A stretch of 64,000 bases of DNA. It comes from JANNUT01 sp046331425 (GTDB taxonomy: Bacteria > Acidobacteriota > Polarisedimenticolia > J045). Both the position numbers and the translations under genes were made by a program. Below the pieces are notes generated by a model. The model searched no databases. It saw only the letters and a program-made list of their open reading frames with translations, and was not told where the DNA came from. Below, in pieces: positions 55,691-63,259 of the stretch (positions within the stretch are counted from its first letter, which is position 1; each line of letters begins with the position of its first letter). The stretch covers positions 157,088 to 221,087 of the forward strand of contig JAXLQU010000003.1 of the NCBI GenBank assembly GCA_046331425.1, written 5' to 3'.

Positions 55691-56175
55691 CAGATCCCCA
55701 CGTCCTGCTGCAGCGTGTGGGTGTATACCTGCTCGCCACGTTGCACTCTTACGCGAAACTCCCACAGACCGGGCTTGAAGCGCGGGACGGCCACGCGGTA
55801 CTCGCCCGCGGTCATTGCCGGTGAGAGTGTTACGTTCAGTCGGTTTCCTGATCGAGCGTTGTGGAACGCCTCGATTTCGACGCGTGCATCGACGAGCGGG
55901 CGGCCGCTTCTGTCGCGCATCACAGCGACGATCTCACCGCCAACGAGTCCACTGTTTTGTGTGCTGAGCGAGATGTTCCAGCCCAGCTCCTGGCTACGCT
56001 GTTCCTGCAACCGAGCTTCGTCCCAATGCAATGCCTTGCTGTAGTAGTCCGGCTCGGCAGCCGAGGACGGATCGCTCACGGCAACGAGCATGAAAGCCAC
56101 ATTCGCGCCGGCACCGGCGACCAACAGCCCCACGATCAACACTGGCCAGAGCCAGCTCGGCTTAGTGCGCTTCAT
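55690..56175 (-). CDS. FixH/CcoH family cbb3 assembly protein
   Basis: A 161-aa protein: one N-terminal membrane helix (about residues 9-31) and a periplasmic domain with DYYSKALHWDEAR, the family motif. A beta-rich end follows (ITLSPAM-like TLSPAMTAGEYRVAVPRFKPGLWEF). FixH proteins help assemble the cbb3 oxidase, probably together with the copper ATPase. ATG 56175 lies inside the ccoG 3' end (14-base overlap). The longer frame to 56304 is not family-like. Confidence 0.87.
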   Translation of the reverse strand: MKRTKPSWLWPVLIVGLLVAGAGANVAFMLVAVSDPSSAAEPDYYSKALHWDEARLQEQRSQELGWNISLSTQNSGLVGGEIVAVMRDRSGRPLVDARVEIEAFHNARSGNRLNVTLSPAMTAGEYRVAVPRFKPGLWEFRVRVQRGEQVYTHTLQQDVGI

Positions 56176-57646
56176 GTTGCCGCTCCTCGGGCTGATCATT
56201 CGGCTCCTCATCGGCACGATGGTCACGCCGAGTGTCATCGACGTCAGCGTCGCGCTCGGGCCCCAGCATCTGGTACTCGAGGTGCTGCGTGAAGCTCGCG
56301 CCATCGGTGATCACAACGAGTACGGAGCGCCGGCCCGCGCGGAAAGTCGACTGTTCCGCGGTCAAGACGATCGGCGCAATTGCTTGCTTGCCGGCGGCGA
56401 TGGTCATCGGATTCTCGGGAGCGTCGAGCCGAATGTCGGTGGCGTTCGGTATCGAGATCGAGAAACGTGCGGGCGTTTCGCTTTGGTTCTGGATCTTGAT
56501 CTGGACCAAATTGCTCACCATCCCTGCCTCGGGCTGCGAGTAGGGAACGCCCGGCGCACGCAGCAACCAGACCTGGGCCGAACTGCGACCGATCAGCGCA
56601 AACGCCAATCCGCCCCAGACGGCCAGCATCAGCAGCGGATACAGCACCGTCCGCACGCGCAGTAAGCGACGGGGCTTGCCTTCCAACTCATCGCGCGAGG
56701 TGTAGCGAACCAAGCCGGTAGGCTTCCCGATCTTTGTCATCACCGCGTCGCAGGCGTCGATGCACTGCGTGCAGTGGATGCACTCCATCTGCAGGCCGTC
56801 GCGAATATCGATGCCGGTCGGGCAGGTGATGACGCAGGCATCGCACTCGATGCAGTCGCCTGCCGGGCTCGCCGCGAGCTCACGCCGACTCGAGAGTCTG
56901 GCGCGCGGCTCACCTCGTTGGACGTCATACCCAACGATCAGAGAACGCCGATCCAGGAGCACGGATTGCAACCGGCCATACGGGCACGCCACCGAGCAGA
57001 CCTGCTCTCGAAAGTACGAGAAGTCCAAGAACATCAGGATCGACACCACCGCCATTACCAAGAAGGCCACCGGGTGCGTGAAGGGCGAGCCCAGAATCCA
57101 AGCGGCGAGCTGGTCGATCCCTACGAAGTAGGCCAAAAACGTGTGTGCCAAGAACATCGAGAGCAGCACGAACACACCGTAGCGCAGCACGCGACGTGCA
57201 TTCGGGCCATCGCGATCAAGCCTGGTCTGTCGCGCGATACCACCCTCGATGAAGCGTTCGATTGGACGATAGACGTACTCCATGTAGATCGTTTGCGGAC
57301 AACCCCAGCCGCACCACACGCGCCCGAACAGCGCGGTCAGCAGGAATATTCCGACGAACGTCCCTACCAAGAACAACATCAGGAGCATCGTGTCGGTCGG
57401 AAGGAACGTGGTGCCCAGAATCGTGAAGCGCCGGTGCAGTATGTCGAACAACATGGCCGGCTTGCCGTCAACGCGAAGGTAAGGGATCAGGGTGAACAAC
57501 GCGATCAACACGTAGGCCACCACGGCACGGCGGCGCCAATGCTTGCCGCGCGATAGCTTCGGTCGTAGGAATCGGCGCGTGCCGTCTTGGTTCAGCGTCG
57601 GCAGGACTCGCCCTCCGTACTGCTTGGCTGCGCCACCGGAACTCAT
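56162..57646 (-). CDS. ccoG: CcoG/FixG/RdxA iron-sulfur membrane protein
   Basis: A 494-aa protein with about five membrane helices and the CxxxxCP-type metal site in CGWGCPQTIYME. Two 4Fe-4S ferredoxin motifs follow (CIECDACVITCPTG and CIHCTQCIDACDAVM). A C-terminal immunoglobulin-like periplasmic domain (PARFSISIPNATDIRLDAPE) completes the FixG layout. CcoG reduces copper(II) to copper(I) for oxidase assembly in systems studied. It is 3 bases from the ccoP stop codon and overlaps the FixH start. Confidence 0.92.
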   Translation of the reverse strand: MSSGGAAKQYGGRVLPTLNQDGTRRFLRPKLSRGKHWRRRAVVAYVLIALFTLIPYLRVDGKPAMLFDILHRRFTILGTTFLPTDTMLLMLFLVGTFVGIFLLTALFGRVWCGWGCPQTIYMEYVYRPIERFIEGGIARQTRLDRDGPNARRVLRYGVFVLLSMFLAHTFLAYFVGIDQLAAWILGSPFTHPVAFLVMAVVSILMFLDFSYFREQVCSVACPYGRLQSVLLDRRSLIVGYDVQRGEPRARLSSRRELAASPAGDCIECDACVITCPTGIDIRDGLQMECIHCTQCIDACDAVMTKIGKPTGLVRYTSRDELEGKPRRLLRVRTVLYPLLMLAVWGGLAFALIGRSSAQVWLLRAPGVPYSQPEAGMVSNLVQIKIQNQSETPARFSISIPNATDIRLDAPENPMTIAAGKQAIAPIVLTAEQSTFRAGRRSVLVVITDGASFTQHLEYQMLGPERDADVDDTRRDHRADEEPNDQPEERQHEAH

Positions 57647-57649
57647 GGC

Positions 57650-58312
57650 TCAGTGCTTTCCCGCCGACGTCTTGGAAGCGGGCCCCTGAGCGTTGGTCGA
57701 AGCAGGAGCGGTGGAACTGGGCGCGGGCTGCGGTGTCGAACTCGCCGGATCGTAGAGCACTCCTTGCGGCTCTTTGGGATTGGCCGGGTTGGTGCCCTGG
57801 AGCGTGCCAACGTACGCCGCCAACGACATCATCTCCGCCGGCGCGAGTTGGGTCTTCCACGAGATCATGCCCTTCTCTGGCACGCCTTCGGAGATCGTCC
57901 TGAAGTGGTCGGTCAGCCGACCACCATGTAGCCAGTATCGGTCGGTGAGATTCGGCCCGATCTTTCCTTCTGCGTGCTCGCCGTGGCAAACCACACAGCG
58001 AATCGCGAACGTGGCCTTGGCCGTCGCCATCATGGCGCTGTTGGACTGCATGCCGCGCAACGTGTCATCGGTTATGGCGCCTGCAGCCGCCAAGACTTGC
58101 GCTTGCTGGTCGTAGTAGTTCTTCATGTCAGCGTCATAGGTCTGTTGGATCGAAGGACCATCGCCAAAGTGATAGTAGGCCCAGTATCCGATCGAAAACA
58201 CGATCGTCACCCAGAACAGCGCGACCCACCAAAACGGCAGTGGATTGTCGTACTCCTCGATGCCGTCGTAGCTATGCGGCATCGTGGGCTGACCTTCCTC
58301 ATTCTTTGTCAT
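57650..58312 (-). CDS. ccoP: Cbb3 oxidase subunit CcoP, monoheme form
   Basis: A 220-aa c-type cytochrome subunit: N-terminal membrane helix with PFWWVALFWVTIVFSIGYWAYYHF (residues about 25-48) and one CxxCH (C106-H110) with a distal Met ligand in EKGMISW (M149). The classical CcoP has two c hemes and about 300 residues; this one has a single heme domain and a low-complexity P/A/S-rich tail. ATG 58312 with AAGGTGAT upstream is preferred to the GTG at 58321. It overlaps ccoQ by 14 bases. Confidence 0.88.
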   Translation of the reverse strand: MTKNEEGQPTMPHSYDGIEEYDNPLPFWWVALFWVTIVFSIGYWAYYHFGDGPSIQQTYDADMKNYYDQQAQVLAAAGAITDDTLRGMQSNSAMMATAKATFAIRCVVCHGEHAEGKIGPNLTDRYWLHGGRLTDHFRTISEGVPEKGMISWKTQLAPAEMMSLAAYVGTLQGTNPANPKEPQGVLYDPASSTPQPAPSSTAPASTNAQGPASKTSAGKH

Positions 58313-58493
58313 GCGTATCACCTTTTTCGTTTCGGTCCGAGAGCGGGAGATGCCTAGCGCGCTCGAAATTCTCCTTGTTGCGACGAGCGAATGTGTAGAG
58401 CAGCACGCCGGCGAAGATCGTCACAAACATCAGCAGCGCGATCTCAGCGAAGACTTCCAGCCTGGCGTAACTCATGATGTCGGAGAGTCGCAT
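58299..58493 (-). CDS. ccoQ: Cbb3 oxidase subunit CcoQ/FixQ
   Basis: A 64-aa single-helix subunit (EIALLMFVTIFAGVLLYTFA) followed by a charged tail RRNKENFERARHLPLSD, matching CcoQ/FixQ. It starts one base after the ccoNO stop codon; a second in-frame ATG at 58475 is possible. CcoQ stabilises the interaction of CcoP with the core. Confidence 0.82.
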   Translation of the reverse strand: MRLSDIMSYARLEVFAEIALLMFVTIFAGVLLYTFARRNKENFERARHLPLSDRNEKGDTHDKE

Positions 58494-58494
58494 C

Positions 58495-60762
58495 TCAGTG
58501 GCTCGCGCCAGCTGCCGCAGGGGCAGCAGCTTGCTGAGGAGCCGCGGCAGCAGGCGCAGGTTTCTTGATGTCTGTGCCGAGTCGCTGCAGGTAGGCGATC
58601 AGCGCAATCACCTGCTTGTCGGCCAGCCCTTGCGGGCCACCTTGCTTGGCGACTTCGGCAGCGATCAGATCGGCCTGAGTTCGTGCGGCCGACGGCGCTT
58701 GACTGATCTCCGCGTCGGTATATGGCACGCCGACCGCACGCAGCGCCCGCAGGTGCGACGGGATCAGGGCAAAGTCGATCTCTTCACGGAATAGATGGAT
58801 GTACTTGGGCATGATCGAATTGGGAGAAATCGAGCGTGGATCTTCGAAGTGCCGAATGTGCCAGAGGTTGGGATACTTCAAGCCGACACGTTGCAAGTCG
58901 GGTCCAATTCGGCGCGAACCCCACTGGAAAGGATGGTCGTACACGTACTCGCCGGCCTTCGAGTACTCGCCATAGCGAACCGTCTCGGCGCGCAATGGGC
59001 GGATCATTTGCGAGTGACAGTTGTAGCAACCTTCCGCCGTGTAGATGTCGCGGCCGACGACTTCGAGCGCCGTATAGGGAGTCACGCTCGCGATCGTCGG
59101 TACGTTCGATCGAATCAGGAACGTCGGAATGATCTCGAACAGCGAGGCCACGACGCAGGCCACCACGACCCAGACGGTGAAACGCAGCGGCAATCGCTCC
59201 CAGCGGCGATGCCACGCGGCGCCGAAGAGTTTCTCCAGTTTGTAGGCGAGGCCGATGACGTGCGCGCCGCTCTCGCGCAATGGCGAGACTTCTGCGGGGA
59301 CATGCGGGGCGGGCTGAAGCGAGAGTGCTGGCGCCTCGTGGGTCACGACCTCGTACTGAGCGGGACGACTCTTCCAAGTCATCAGGAAGTTCCAGCCCAG
59401 AATCGCGATGCCGGCCAGATACAACACGCCGCCGATCACGCGAACCAGGTACATCGGCATCAGGCGCATGGTCGTTTCGATGAAGTCCGGATAGCTCAGG
59501 CGGCCGGTATCGTCGAACGCACGCCACATCAGCCCTTGGGTGATACCGGCTGCATAGATCGCCACGATGTAGAGTAGGATTCCAATCGTGGCGATCCAGA
59601 AATGCAACTCACACAGCCGCTTGCTGTAGAGTTTGGTCTGGAACAACCGCGGCATCAGCCAATACATCATTCCGAACGACATGAATCCGACCCAACCCAA
59701 CGCACCACCGTGTACGTGCGCGATGTTCCAGTCGGTGTAGTGCGAGAGCGAGTTGACAGCTTTGATCGAGAGCATCGGGCCCTCGAATGTCGACATGCCG
59801 TAGAACGTGATCGCCGTGACGAAGAACTTCAGAACCGGGTCTTCGGCAACCTTGTGCCAAGCACCGCGCAGAGTCAGCAATCCGTTGACCATGCCGCCCC
59901 ACGATGGCATCCAGAGCATCACCGAAAACAACATCCCGAGCGAAGACGCCCAGCCCGGCAAGGCGGTGTAGTGCAAGTGATGTGGGCCCGCCCAGATGTA
60001 GATGAAGACGAGTGTCCAAAAGTGCAGAATCGAGAGCCGGTAGGAAAAAACGGGGCGGTCGGCCGCTTTGGGCAGGAAGTAGTACATCAAACCGAGAAAT
60101 GGTGTTGTGAGGAAGAACGCCACGGCGTTGTGGCCGTACCACCACTGCATGAACGCGTCTTGAACCCCGGCATAAAGCGAGTAGCTCTTGAACAGACTGG
60201 CCGGCATCTCGAGGCTGTTGAACACATGCAGCATCGTGATCGCCACCAAGGTCGCGATGTAGAACCAGATCGCCACATACAGGTGATGCTCGCGGCGTCG
60301 CGCGATGGTGCCGAAGACGTTGGTGGCGAAGATCAGCCAAACGACCGCGATCGCAATGTCGATCGGCCACTCGAGTTCGGCGTACTCTTTGCCTGCCGTG
60401 ATCCCGAGCGGGAGTGTGATCGCCGCACTGACGATGATCAGTTGCCAACCCCAGAAGTGCAGTCGGCTGAGCAGGTCGCTGAACATCCTGGCTTTGCAGA
60501 GTCGCTGTAGCGAGTAGTAAACGCCGGTGAAGATGGCGTTCCCCGCAAAGGCGAAGATCACCGCGTTGGTGTGCAACGGCCGCAGGCGGCCGAACTGCAG
60601 CCAAGGGATATCCAAGTTGAAGATCGGATTCCAAAGCTGCAGCGCGACGATCACCCCCACGAGCATGCCGACAAACCCCCAGATGAAGGTCGCCAACATG
60701 AACATCCGAACTGTTTGATCGTCGTAGACGAATCGCTCGACTTTGCCTTGTTGCGGAAGCAT
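58495..60762 (-). CDS. Fused cbb3-type cytochrome c oxidase subunits I and II (CcoN-CcoO)
   Basis: A 755-aa fusion. Residues 1-470 are CcoN: about twelve helices with heme and copper histidines (RPLHTNAVIFAFAGN, HHLHYTALPGWA region and DWNIAHVHGGALGWVGF). Residues about 500-755 are the CcoO part: a membrane anchor (FTVWVVVACVVASLFEIIPTF), a c-type heme CYNCHSQM (about 580) and PDLQRVG, ending in an alanine/proline tail. In most Proteobacteria ccoN and ccoO are separate; fusion is known in Bacteroidetes and others. It is the catalytic core of a high-affinity terminal oxidase used at low oxygen. Confidence 0.93.
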   Translation of the reverse strand: MLPQQGKVERFVYDDQTVRMFMLATFIWGFVGMLVGVIVALQLWNPIFNLDIPWLQFGRLRPLHTNAVIFAFAGNAIFTGVYYSLQRLCKARMFSDLLSRLHFWGWQLIIVSAAITLPLGITAGKEYAELEWPIDIAIAVVWLIFATNVFGTIARRREHHLYVAIWFYIATLVAITMLHVFNSLEMPASLFKSYSLYAGVQDAFMQWWYGHNAVAFFLTTPFLGLMYYFLPKAADRPVFSYRLSILHFWTLVFIYIWAGPHHLHYTALPGWASSLGMLFSVMLWMPSWGGMVNGLLTLRGAWHKVAEDPVLKFFVTAITFYGMSTFEGPMLSIKAVNSLSHYTDWNIAHVHGGALGWVGFMSFGMMYWLMPRLFQTKLYSKRLCELHFWIATIGILLYIVAIYAAGITQGLMWRAFDDTGRLSYPDFIETTMRLMPMYLVRVIGGVLYLAGIAILGWNFLMTWKSRPAQYEVVTHEAPALSLQPAPHVPAEVSPLRESGAHVIGLAYKLEKLFGAAWHRRWERLPLRFTVWVVVACVVASLFEIIPTFLIRSNVPTIASVTPYTALEVVGRDIYTAEGCYNCHSQMIRPLRAETVRYGEYSKAGEYVYDHPFQWGSRRIGPDLQRVGLKYPNLWHIRHFEDPRSISPNSIMPKYIHLFREEIDFALIPSHLRALRAVGVPYTDAEISQAPSAARTQADLIAAEVAKQGGPQGLADKQVIALIAYLQRLGTDIKKPAPAAAAPQQAAAPAAAGASH

Positions 60763-60786
60763 CCAGAAACCCCCTTGCGAATTGAC

Positions 60787-61185
60787 TCAGGCCACTGCGA
60801 CGGTCGACAGTCGTGAGGCGCTCAGAAGATGCCGAATCTCCTCGTTGTCCTGTACGAGACTCCGCGGGATGAATACCAACTCTGCGGGATGGTCGAAGCG
60901 GACCCGACCTCGTGCGATGGCATCGATGTCGGCAGGGCCCGGCATCAAGAACGGCCCTTGGGTCGCATCCCGGCGAAGCGGCCGGACGTTCTTGGCTGAC
61001 TCGGGCGGCTCGATCGTAACGACCCCCGAAAGCACCAGAAAGACCCCGGGCACGTGGTGCCCTGGATAGATCAGGATTTGCCCTTCGTGCGCCGAAAGAC
61101 GCGTGACATCGGGGTGGGCCTCCAGCGCACGGATCATGTCCTGCACGGCTGTGGGCAGACTGGAGATCAAGAGTTTCTTGTTCAT
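60787..61185 (-). CDS. Stand-alone cyclic-nucleotide-binding-like domain protein
   Basis: A 132-aa protein consisting of a cupin-like sensor domain of the CRP/FNR fold (GVFLVLSGVVTIEPPESAK, then the beta-roll end). There is no helix-turn-helix or kinase. It is first of the cbb3 operon, 24 bases ahead of ccoNO, and divergent from an Fnr-type regulator that has the same kind of sensor fold. The ATG is at 61185; the longer frame to 61257 crosses the FNR-like box. A role as an auxiliary sensor or anti-regulator is only a guess. Confidence 0.78.
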   Translation of the reverse strand: MNKKLLISSLPTAVQDMIRALEAHPDVTRLSAHEGQILIYPGHHVPGVFLVLSGVVTIEPPESAKNVRPLRRDATQGPFLMPGPADIDAIARGRVRFDHPAELVFIPRSLVQDNEEIRHLLSASRLSTVAVA

Positions 61186-61243
61186 CACCCGGGAGTCTAC
61201 GGAACCAGCTGAACAGTTACTTTGGCGCGGATCAACGTGGAGC

Positions 61244-61257
61244 TTGATCAAAGTCAA
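61244..61257. promoter_or_regulatory. FNR-box-like site between the cbb3 operon and the Fnr gene
   Basis: TTGAT-CAAA-GTCAA matches the FNR/CRP-family consensus TTGAT-N4-ATCAA except for one base. It lies 58 bases upstream of the leftward gene and 22 bases upstream of the rightward regulator start. A -10-like TAACTG lies about 29 bases from its centre in the leftward direction, fitting a class II FNR-activated promoter for the oxidase operon. Autoregulation is also possible. Confidence 0.65.
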
Positions 61258-61279
61258 TCTCAGGCGTCAGAATCACCCC

Positions 61280-62032
61280 ATGGAATATCGAGGATCGAAA
61301 CCAGGGGCGTCCCCCCTCCCCAAGCTAGCCAACTGCTTTTCCTGTCAGGGGCGGGATCGCTCGGAGTGGTGCGCCTTGCACGACGACGACTTGAAGCTTT
61401 TAAACGATCACAAAATCTGCAACGTGTACGAGCCCGGACAGGTTCTGTTCTACGAGGGGAATCCATGTCTTGGGATCTACTGCATCGAAACCGGCGCGGT
61501 GGCGTTGCGTAAATCCGATGGTCGCGGCGGCTCGGTCGTTCTCGGCATCCATGGACCGGGCCAGACCTTGGGCTATACCGCGTACTTCTCCGAACGCCCC
61601 TACTCATCCACGGCTGAAGCGCTCGCACCGGCTCGGGTCTGTTTCGTCGATCGGGCTGCTGTACGAACTCTGTTACAACGCAACCCGAACCTGGGGGCCA
61701 AGTTCCTCAAGCGCTTCGCGGCCGATCTGGGCGATGCGCACGTCGAACGCGTGATGGCACTTTCGATGCCGCTGCGTGCCCGCATGGCGCACCTGCTGCT
61801 CGTGCTGAAGGATCGCGCCTCGACCGTCGACGACGACGGCAACATCATCATCGAGTTGCCGCTTTCGCGTCAGGACATAGCCTCGATGTTGGGTGCGCGC
61901 CCGGAGAGCATTTCGCGCACCATTCGTCAGTTCCAGGACGAGTCGATTGCGCAGTTTCATGCGCGCGACGTAATCATCCCCGACCTGGACGCTTTGATCG
62001 ACGAACTCGAAGCCGAACCCGAACAGACATGA
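61280..62032 (+). CDS. Crp/Fnr family transcriptional regulator with N-terminal cysteines
   Basis: A 250-aa regulator: sensor beta-roll (GQVLFYEGNPCLGIYCIETGAVAL), long dimerisation helix (HVERVMALSMPLRARMAHLLLVLKD) and C-terminal helix-turn-helix (LSRQDIASMLGARPESISRTIRQF). The SR-recognition residues E/S/R in RPESISRTIR match Fnr-type DNA reading. N-terminal cysteines C19-x2-C22-x8-C31 and others (C47, C62, C67) could hold an oxygen-sensitive Fe-S cluster, with slightly different spacing from E. coli FNR. It is divergent from the cbb3 operon, with the FNR-like box between. Confidence 0.87.
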   Translation: MEYRGSKPGASPLPKLANCFSCQGRDRSEWCALHDDDLKLLNDHKICNVYEPGQVLFYEGNPCLGIYCIETGAVALRKSDGRGGSVVLGIHGPGQTLGYTAYFSERPYSSTAEALAPARVCFVDRAAVRTLLQRNPNLGAKFLKRFAADLGDAHVERVMALSMPLRARMAHLLLVLKDRASTVDDDGNIIIELPLSRQDIASMLGARPESISRTIRQFQDESIAQFHARDVIIPDLDALIDELEAEPEQT

Positions 62033-62840
62033 CGCAACGCCCCGCGGCGTTCGGCCGCTTGGGCGTTCTCGGGGCGGCGGCACTCTTTTCCACGGGTGGA
62101 GCTGCGATCAAAGCGTGCCATCTGGACAATTGGCAAGTCGCCGGTTTCCGCTCCGGTATCGCCGTGGTGTTCTTGTTGCTGGTGCTACCGGCCTCGCGCA
62201 GAGGCTGGACCTGGCGAACGCTGGCACTGGCCGGTGTCTACGCAGCGACGCTGATCAGTTTCGTTGCTGCCAACAAACTCACCACGTCGGCGAACACGAT
62301 CTTTCTGCAATCCACGGCCCCGCTCTATTTGCTTTTGATCGGACCTTGGCTCTTGAAAGAGCGAGTCCGTCGGCACGATCTGATTTTCATGACGGCGCTG
62401 GCCTGCGGCATGGCGTGCTTTTTTGTCGGCAAAGATACCGCCTCGATGACAGCGCCGGATCCGACCGCCGGCAATGCACTGGCCTTGCTCTCGGGTGTGT
62501 TGTGGGCATTCACGATTGCAGGACTGCGATGGTCTGCCGCAAGCGGTGGTGGCGCCGAGTCCTCCGCAGCTTTGGGAAACCTCGTGGCGTTCGTGGTCAT
62601 CTCCCCAAGGCGCTACCGGTGAGTCAGATCACCGCTGTCGACGATGCGGTGCTGCTGTTCTTGGGCGTGGTGCAGATCGGTCTGGCCTATGTGCTTCTCG
62701 CCTGGTTCCCGCTCTCGAGGCATCGCTCTTGCTACTGCTCGAGCCTGTACTCAATCGGTTTGGGCTTGGCTGGTCCACGGCGGCGCCCCAGCGGTTGGGC
62801 CTGGGTCGGCGGGACGGTAGTCCTTGGCGCGACTGCCTGA
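62029..62840 (+). pseudogene. EamA/DMT-family transporter, multiply frameshifted
   Basis: The first 190 codons (ATG 62029, overlapping the Fnr gene stop) are a normal DMT-family start: FSTGGAAIKACHLDNWQVAGFRSG, then NTIFLQSTAPLYLLLIGPWL and ALALLSGVLWAFTIAGLRW. Near 62601 the reading jumps to a second frame (PKALPVSQITAVDDAVLLFL, GVVQIGLAYVLL), near 62705 to a third (LVPALEASLLLLLEPVLN), then to VWAWLVHGG and finally back to PSGWAWVGGTVVLGATA, ending at 62840. At least three, probably four, indels are needed. The whole length is otherwise present. No function is expected unless these are sequence errors. Confidence 0.8.
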
Positions 62841-62912
62841 CGCCTACACCGCCAGCCGAGTCCGCGTCGCGGATAGTTGACCGGCAGCGTCGAGACTCTT
62901 GCGCTTAGTTCG

Positions 62913-62940
62913 TTGACACACAGGCTTTGGACCGTACAAT
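62913..62940 (+). promoter_or_regulatory. Sigma-70-type promoter of feoAB
   Basis: TTGACA and TACAAT are separated by 16 bases. The -35 is perfect and the -10 matches five of six consensus bases. It lies 42 bases before the feoA start codon and just upstream of an inverted repeat, giving a clean promoter-operator arrangement. Confidence 0.75.
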
Positions 62941-62949
62941 CTACCTCAA

Positions 62950-62972
62950 CAGTTGAGAATGAGTCGCAACTG
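62950..62972. promoter_or_regulatory. Inverted repeat CAGTTG-N11-CAACTG, likely iron-responsive operator
   Basis: A perfect 6-11-6 dyad lies at the expected transcription start of feoAB, between the promoter and the feoA ribosome site. The spacer contains GAGAATGAG, weakly Fur-box-like (Fur sites carry GATAATGAT-type units). Location supports repression; identity as a Fur, DtxR or other site is not settled. Confidence 0.5.
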
Positions 62973-62981
62973 AGGAGCGTG

Positions 62982-63212
62982 ATGACAACCCTCGACCGCA
63001 TCAGTCCCCGTAGCCGCTGCCAGGTTCGCACCGTGAATGGTGCCGACGGTCTGTCGCAGCGACTCATGGAACTTGGGCTCGTCTCCGGATCAGTCCTGGA
63101 GGTCGTACGCCTGGCTCCTTTGGGCGATCCAATGCAGGTGTCGCTGGGCGGTTGCCAGCTCTCGTTACGCAAGTCGGAAGCATCCCGGATCGAGGTTGAA
63201 TTGTGCCTCTGA
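62982..63212 (+). CDS. feoA: FeoA domain protein (ferrous iron transport)
   Basis: A 76-aa SH3-like FeoA protein (TLDRISPRSRCQVRTVNG; LMELGLVSGSVLEVVRLAPLGDPMQVSLGG). It acts with FeoB in Fe(II) uptake at the inner membrane. ATG 62982 has GAGGAG upstream; the frame is open from 62877, but that part overlaps the promoter. It is followed at 47 bases by feoB. Confidence 0.9.
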   Translation: MTTLDRISPRSRCQVRTVNGADGLSQRLMELGLVSGSVLEVVRLAPLGDPMQVSLGGCQLSLRKSEASRIEVELCL

Positions 63213-63259
63213 TCGCGACTCGCACCCTCGAGTCGATCTGATCCCTACGAGGTGGTGTC

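Noticed and set aside
54962..55765. SafE gene starting at 55765
   Set aside because: The extra 25 residues are not family-like and overlap FixH; the start at 55690 follows the FixH stop as TGATG.
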